A stretch of DNA of 64,000 nt. It comes from JABSOG01 sp041583135 (GTDB lineage Bacteria; Pseudomonadota; Gammaproteobacteria; Enterobacterales; Alteromonadaceae). The notes beneath the pieces were generated by a model, which was not told the origin of the DNA, searched no databases, and saw only the letters and a list, made by a program, of their open reading frames with translations. Location of the stretch: positions 1-64,000 of the forward strand of contig JBFHGJ010000016.1 of NCBI GenBank assembly GCA_041583135.1. The letters are read 5' to 3'. Each line of letters opens with the position of its first letter. The stretch's first letter is position 1. The position numbers and the translations under genes are program-made. Below, piece after piece: positions 60,390 to 64,000 of this stretch.

Positions 60390-61094
60390 ATGAGCAACAT
60401 AAAAATAGAGCTTAAAAACCTCACTAAGATCTTTGAAACCGAAGACATTGAAACCCATGCACTCAAAGGCATAGATTTGGTGATAGAGGCAGGGGATTAT
60501 GTCTCAATCGAAGGCCCCTCAGGGTGTGGAAAGTCAACGTTGTTGTCTATTTTAGGGCTGTTGGATACGGCATCTGGTGGTGACTATTATCTTGAGGGTG
60601 TTCATGTTTCCCAGCTATCGCTCAAAGAAATGGCCAAAATTCGCAATGAAAAAATCGGCTTTATTTTCCAATCTTTTAACCTAATAGATGAGCTGAGTGT
60701 GTATGACAATGTGGCTCTACCGTTTAATTATGGCCGCCAGGATATCTCCGATGAACAGGTTGCTGCACGGGTAAAAGAATGCCTGCAATTGGTTGGTATG
60801 GAGCATCGTAGCAACCATAAACCGAACCAGCTTTCAGGGGGGCAGCAACAACGGATTGCCATCGCCAGGGCTTTGGTGACCAATCCAGCCATTTTGTTGG
60901 TCGATGAGCCAACTGGTAATCTGGACTCGAAAAGTGGTGATCAGGTATTGGCGGTATTGGATCAGCTCAATGAAGTCGGTACGACCATCTGTATGGTTAC
61001 CCATGACCCGCGCTATGCTCACAAAGCCAAAAAACGCTTGAAGCTTCTAGACGGTGAAATCGTTGCCCTTGACGCTTTGCAGGAGGCGGTATGA
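60390..61094 (+). CDS. ABC transporter ATPase, MacB/LolD type
   Basis: This encodes 234 residues, the normal length for a stand-alone MacB/LolD-class ATPase. Walker A GPSGCGKST at about 41, Q-loop FIFQSFNL, signature LSGGQQQRIAIARAL at about 148, Walker B ILLVDEPTG at about 169 and the H-loop in MVTHDPRYA at about 202. It powers the FtsX-type permease encoded next; the genes overlap by 4 bases (ATGA). Placed directly after the NRPS genes in the same orientation, it is most likely the exporter or self-protection pump for the peptide (inference). A TolC-type outer-membrane partner or a HlyD-type adaptor is not present in the window. Confidence 0.92.
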   Translation: MSNIKIELKNLTKIFETEDIETHALKGIDLVIEAGDYVSIEGPSGCGKSTLLSILGLLDTASGGDYYLEGVHVSQLSLKEMAKIRNEKIGFIFQSFNLIDELSVYDNVALPFNYGRQDISDEQVAARVKECLQLVGMEHRSNHKPNQLSGGQQQRIAIARALVTNPAILLVDEPTGNLDSKSGDQVLAVLDQLNEVGTTICMVTHDPRYAHKAKKRLKLLDGEIVALDALQEAV

Positions 61095-63517
61095 AGCGCT
61101 TTATTGCCAGACAAAAACAGATATGGCAAAGCTTAGCTAAAACCCCGGGTTTTGTGATGACGGTGATAGTCACTATGGGTCTCACCTTGGGGGCGTTGTT
61201 GTGTGTTTTGACCTTGGGTTATTTGCTGTTGTTTAAGCCATTACCCTATCCAGAACAGCAAAGTCTTTATAAGGTTGAACATGTTATCCATGGCGAAAAC
61301 GGTGAGCGCAAGAATGCGGTGTTTACTTATCCGACCTTGCTGCACCTATACAAAAACCAAGAAGTGTTCAACCAAGCTGCAATGGTCAATCAAACCGATG
61401 CGGTGTTGACCTCTCATGAAGAGCAGCCCAAGGTTCAACTCAGTTATGTGAGCGAACAATGGTTTGCCATTACCGGTGCGAAGATGGCGTTAGGGCGAAG
61501 TTTTGCTGCGACCGAACAGCTCGGTAGCAACAATCCGGTCGCCGTGCTGAGCTACGCCACCTGGCAAAATACCTTTAAAGGCGATAGGGATATTTTGAAC
61601 AAGAAGGTCACTTTCGATGGGGTTAGCTTTAGTGTTGTTGGTGTGACAGCGGCTGATTTTATTGAGCCGGAGCTTCGTGCGGTCGGCCTGCGTACCGGGG
61701 TGTGGTTGCCGTGGGATTTTAATCCTGCCAGCCAGTTCAAAGCGCGTTGGGGTAACATCATTGGGGGCTTGAGTTTTATCGGCAAGTTGTCCAATCAATA
61801 TAGCCAAACTCAGGCAGAGCAAAAGTTGACGCCGATGATCAACGATATTTGGCGGCAGAATGTGGTTGGGATCAAATTCTTTAAAGGTTGGTCTATCCAC
61901 ATGGAACTGAAATCATTTCAAAGTGTGATCATGGGCGATAGTGCCAAGGCGGTGTTTTTACTGGTTGCAGCGGTCGCCGGATTGGTGTTGATTGCCGCAG
62001 CCAACATTGCCAACCTTTTCATGTCGCGAACCGCGCAGCAGCAAAAGAGCTTGGCGATTAGAGCCGTTGTCGGTGCCAATCGAGAAGATCTGTTCAAAGG
62101 CATGTTCGCCGAGTCTATGCAGCTGATGGTGCTGTCTATGGCTTTGGCGTTGATTGTTGCCACGGTTGGTTTTGAGGTATTCCATACTTACCTTGATGAG
62201 GTGTTGCCACGTATCGCAGAGCTACAGCTTCATGTTGTGACATTGCTGTGCGCCGTTGGGTTGGTATTGGCTTTGGCGTTTGTGTTTTCCTACTTAGGTG
62301 TACACATGATTGACTATCGTAAGCTCAATGGCAGTTTGCAATCTAGCGGTAAAGGTAACTCGATTCAGGTGTCTAAGTCTATTCGCCAGCTGTTGATTGC
62401 CGCTCAAGTGTCGGTCGCCAGCGGATTGATATTTATCAATTTGAATTTACTTCATGAAGCGCTGGAAAAAATTGAGACACCGCTGGGTTTTATCGTTGAA
62501 GATCTTGTCGATGTTCGCCTGTCCTATGCTGCTAGCCAATGGCCTGAGCCCGCAAAGATGGTGCCGGTGCTCAATGAGTTGTCGCAAAAACTCACGGAAC
62601 TGCCACAGGTTGTGCAGGTGAGTCGCTCTAGCTCGCCTTTGGGGGAGTTTGGCTTATGGGCGCTGACGGATGTGGCCAGCAACACCAACTACACCCCTGA
62701 AACTAGACGTGCCAGCGCTGAGCACTTTGAGATGATTAATCAGCAAGTTGTCGAGGGGAATACTTTTACTCAAACGCAGATCCGCGATAGTAGTCCTGTC
62801 ATGGTGATTAACGACACCTTTGCCCGTGTTCTAGCCCCAAATGGTTCGGCCATTGGGCTTAAACTCAGTCCTGGCTGGGGTGGCGATTTTACGATTATCG
62901 GTGTTGTCAAAAGCATTCACTTGCCCGGCGGTCAAGCCCAACCAATGCGAGTGTACACTCCGGCACCGCTGGCTACGCCAGATCTGATGGTGAAACTCAA
63001 ACCTGGCCAATCCCTTGAACCTAAGCAGTTGATCCGCCTACTTAAGTCAATCGATAGCAGTTATGCGTTGTATTTGATGCAATCGTTGGAAGATAAAATA
63101 CACCAACGTTTGTTGCCGCAAATCGCGATTGTGATCACCAGTGGAGTGTTGGTTTTGCTGAGTTTGTTTTTGGCTGCCATAGGCTTATATGGCATTTTGA
63201 GCTATAGCACGCAAATGAGAAAGTTTGAGATGGGCACGCGTATGGCTATTGGTGCAGATGGACAGGCATTATTACGCTTATTACTTAAAGACAACAACGG
63301 TGCCGTTGTCTCCGGCATATTGGTGAGCGTCTTGTTGATAGCTGGGTTGTTTGCCGCTTATTATGGGGAATTGATTGGTTATGTGGGGGCTCAGTTGATC
63401 TGGACGGGTCTGGTGACGCTAATGACCATAGGCGCCATTGTATTTTGCGCCTGCTATATTCCTTTGAGATCTTATATCAACAAACCACCTATCTATTGTT
63501 TGCGCAATATGCAATAG
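61091..63517 (+). CDS. ABC transporter permease with duplicated MacB/FtsX-type halves
   Basis: This encodes 808 residues with an AGGAGG site just before the ATG. Two repeated units are visible. Each has a first helix followed by a periplasmic MacB-type domain and three more helices: spans near 20-45, 285-310, 345-362 and 380-402; then 430-452, 677-704, 737-760 and 772-795. Motifs include NPVAVLSYATWQ with VVGVTAADF in the first periplasmic domain, and GTRMAIGADGQALLRLLLKD, an FtsX-family coupling helix, before the last pair of helices. This matches the family of duplicated permeases with two MacB-PCD and two FtsX domains. It works with the ATPase encoded upstream, probably to move the finished peptide out of the inner membrane. 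Confidence 0.88.
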   Translation: MKRFIARQKQIWQSLAKTPGFVMTVIVTMGLTLGALLCVLTLGYLLLFKPLPYPEQQSLYKVEHVIHGENGERKNAVFTYPTLLHLYKNQEVFNQAAMVNQTDAVLTSHEEQPKVQLSYVSEQWFAITGAKMALGRSFAATEQLGSNNPVAVLSYATWQNTFKGDRDILNKKVTFDGVSFSVVGVTAADFIEPELRAVGLRTGVWLPWDFNPASQFKARWGNIIGGLSFIGKLSNQYSQTQAEQKLTPMINDIWRQNVVGIKFFKGWSIHMELKSFQSVIMGDSAKAVFLLVAAVAGLVLIAAANIANLFMSRTAQQQKSLAIRAVVGANREDLFKGMFAESMQLMVLSMALALIVATVGFEVFHTYLDEVLPRIAELQLHVVTLLCAVGLVLALAFVFSYLGVHMIDYRKLNGSLQSSGKGNSIQVSKSIRQLLIAAQVSVASGLIFINLNLLHEALEKIETPLGFIVEDLVDVRLSYAASQWPEPAKMVPVLNELSQKLTELPQVVQVSRSSSPLGEFGLWALTDVASNTNYTPETRRASAEHFEMINQQVVEGNTFTQTQIRDSSPVMVINDTFARVLAPNGSAIGLKLSPGWGGDFTIIGVVKSIHLPGGQAQPMRVYTPAPLATPDLMVKLKPGQSLEPKQLIRLLKSIDSSYALYLMQSLEDKIHQRLLPQIAIVITSGVLVLLSLFLAAIGLYGILSYSTQMRKFEMGTRMAIGADGQALLRLLLKDNNGAVVSGILVSVLLIAGLFAAYYGELIGYVGAQLIWTGLVTLMTIGAIVFCACYIPLRSYINKPPIYCLRNMQ

Positions 63518-63554
63518 CTCAGAGCATTTGCCAATGTGAATATACAGGTGGATG

Positions 63555-63583
63555 AAATGGAGCCATTTTCGGCTCCATTTTAA
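63555..63583. terminator. Strong bidirectional hairpin terminator at the end of the cluster
   Basis: A perfect 10-bp stem, AAATGGAGCC (63555-63564) and GGCTCCATTT (63571-63580), with loop ATTTTC, followed by TTTTAATT on the plus strand and preceded by an A run that gives T's on the minus strand. It sits between the convergent permease (stop at 63517) and the right-edge gene (stop at 63603). Confidence 0.8.
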
Positions 63584-63602
63584 TTCCTGCAACACGATTG
63601 AA

Positions 63603-64000
63603 TCAGTGTCTATTCACCAAAACCCCAAGTGGTGCAATATTTTTTACTTGCGCTTCACAGGCTGTGACCAGTTGGTTGGAATGCCATTTTTGCTGGGGTT
63701 GCGCCTTGGCAATATTAATACCGCGTTTGACCGCGACCGCTCTTTCGAGTGGACGGCCGTGGTGATCGGCAGCGTTGACGTCAAAGTCGCCATAGGCAAC
63801 GCCTGCCATCATCAGCCCACCTGCGGCAAAGTTGTCTTCCATGGGAAAGAGCAAGTAGGTCATTGCGCCAGCCATGCAATCGGCAGTGAGTTCAAAGCGT
63901 TTAACGGTTTTGTCGTTGTTGAGGTATTGGCCGATGATGTCGGTTACTGCGGTTTCGCCGGTTTTTGGATCACGGGTAACTTGAATTTTGTTGATAAACT
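63603..64000 (-). CDS. C-terminal part of a hypothetical protein, possibly a zinc metallopeptidase relative (partial)
   Basis: An open frame enters from the right edge on the minus strand (first full codon at 63998) and ends at 63603, giving 131 visible residues; it continues beyond the window. ELTADCMAGAMTYLLF followed by HHGRPLERAVAVKRGIN recalls the ELxADC...G and HxxxxER...G blocks near the end of YpfJ-type neutral zinc metallopeptidases, but the zinc motif would lie outside the window. The ATG at 63875 is an internal Met, not the start. The family call is tentative. Confidence 0.45.
   Translation of the reverse strand, partial: FINKIQVTRDPKTGETAVTDIIGQYLNNDKTVKRFELTADCMAGAMTYLLFPMEDNFAAGGLMMAGVAYGDFDVNAADHHGRPLERAVAVKRGINIAKAQPQQKWHSNQLVTACEAQVKNIAPLGVLVNRH

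Noticed and set aside
1..64000. CRISPR arrays, tRNA or rRNA genes, insertion sequences, transposases
   Set aside because: I looked for regular direct repeats, tRNA-like cloverleaf blocks and transposase motifs and saw none; repeated sequence is confined to homologous NRPS domains.

Overview
The window is dominated by a large non-ribosomal peptide synthetase (NRPS) biosynthetic cluster in what looks like a Gram-negative, probably marine-type gammaproteobacterium. The lineage is inferred from two lipoproteins with lipoboxes, moderate base composition, gene style and a MacB/LolD-type exporter. I cannot name the genus from the sequence alone.

Layout. Positions 1-151 hold the 3' end of a gene for a secreted protein. 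Two lipoprotein genes follow on the minus strand (210-1097, DUF2059-like; 1248-2333, leucine-rich repeats). Next are two coupled plus-strand genes for very large polytopic membrane proteins of unknown function (2460-9334). From 9364 to about 63.5 kb the sequence is the NRPS cluster, arranged as two divergent transcription units around an AT-rich intergenic region (23518-24294). The minus-strand unit reads carbamoyltransferase, then a CmlA-like diiron beta-hydroxylase, then NRPS A (3 modules). The plus-strand unit reads sulfotransferase, NRPS B (3 modules), NRPS C (2 modules), NRPS D (3 modules plus thioesterase), NRPS E (1 module), and an ABC exporter ATPase and permease. A strong hairpin (63555-63583) closes the cluster. 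A partial gene enters from the right edge on the minus strand.

How it works together (inference). There are twelve adenylation domains, twelve carrier domains, three epimerisation domains and one terminal thioesterase. NRPSs A, B, C and D each begin with a TubC-like N-terminal docking domain; E does not. The simplest order is therefore E, A, B, C, D, giving a 12-residue peptide. Specificity codes read by eye give Thr (A module 3), Gly (B1), Tyr epimerised to D (B2), Ser (C1), Tyr (C2) and Gly (D3). One unassigned code (DLKNLGMDIK) occurs three times (A2, D1, D2; both D copies are epimerised). Three further modules (A1, B3, E1) have codes I cannot assign. The tailoring genes predict beta-hydroxylation of a carrier-bound residue, O-carbamoylation and O-sulfation. 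The atypical condensation domain after the Ser module may form dehydroalanine. I do not recognise a known compound with this combination. No phosphopantetheinyl transferase, MbtH-like protein or regulator is encoded in the window, so these must come from elsewhere.
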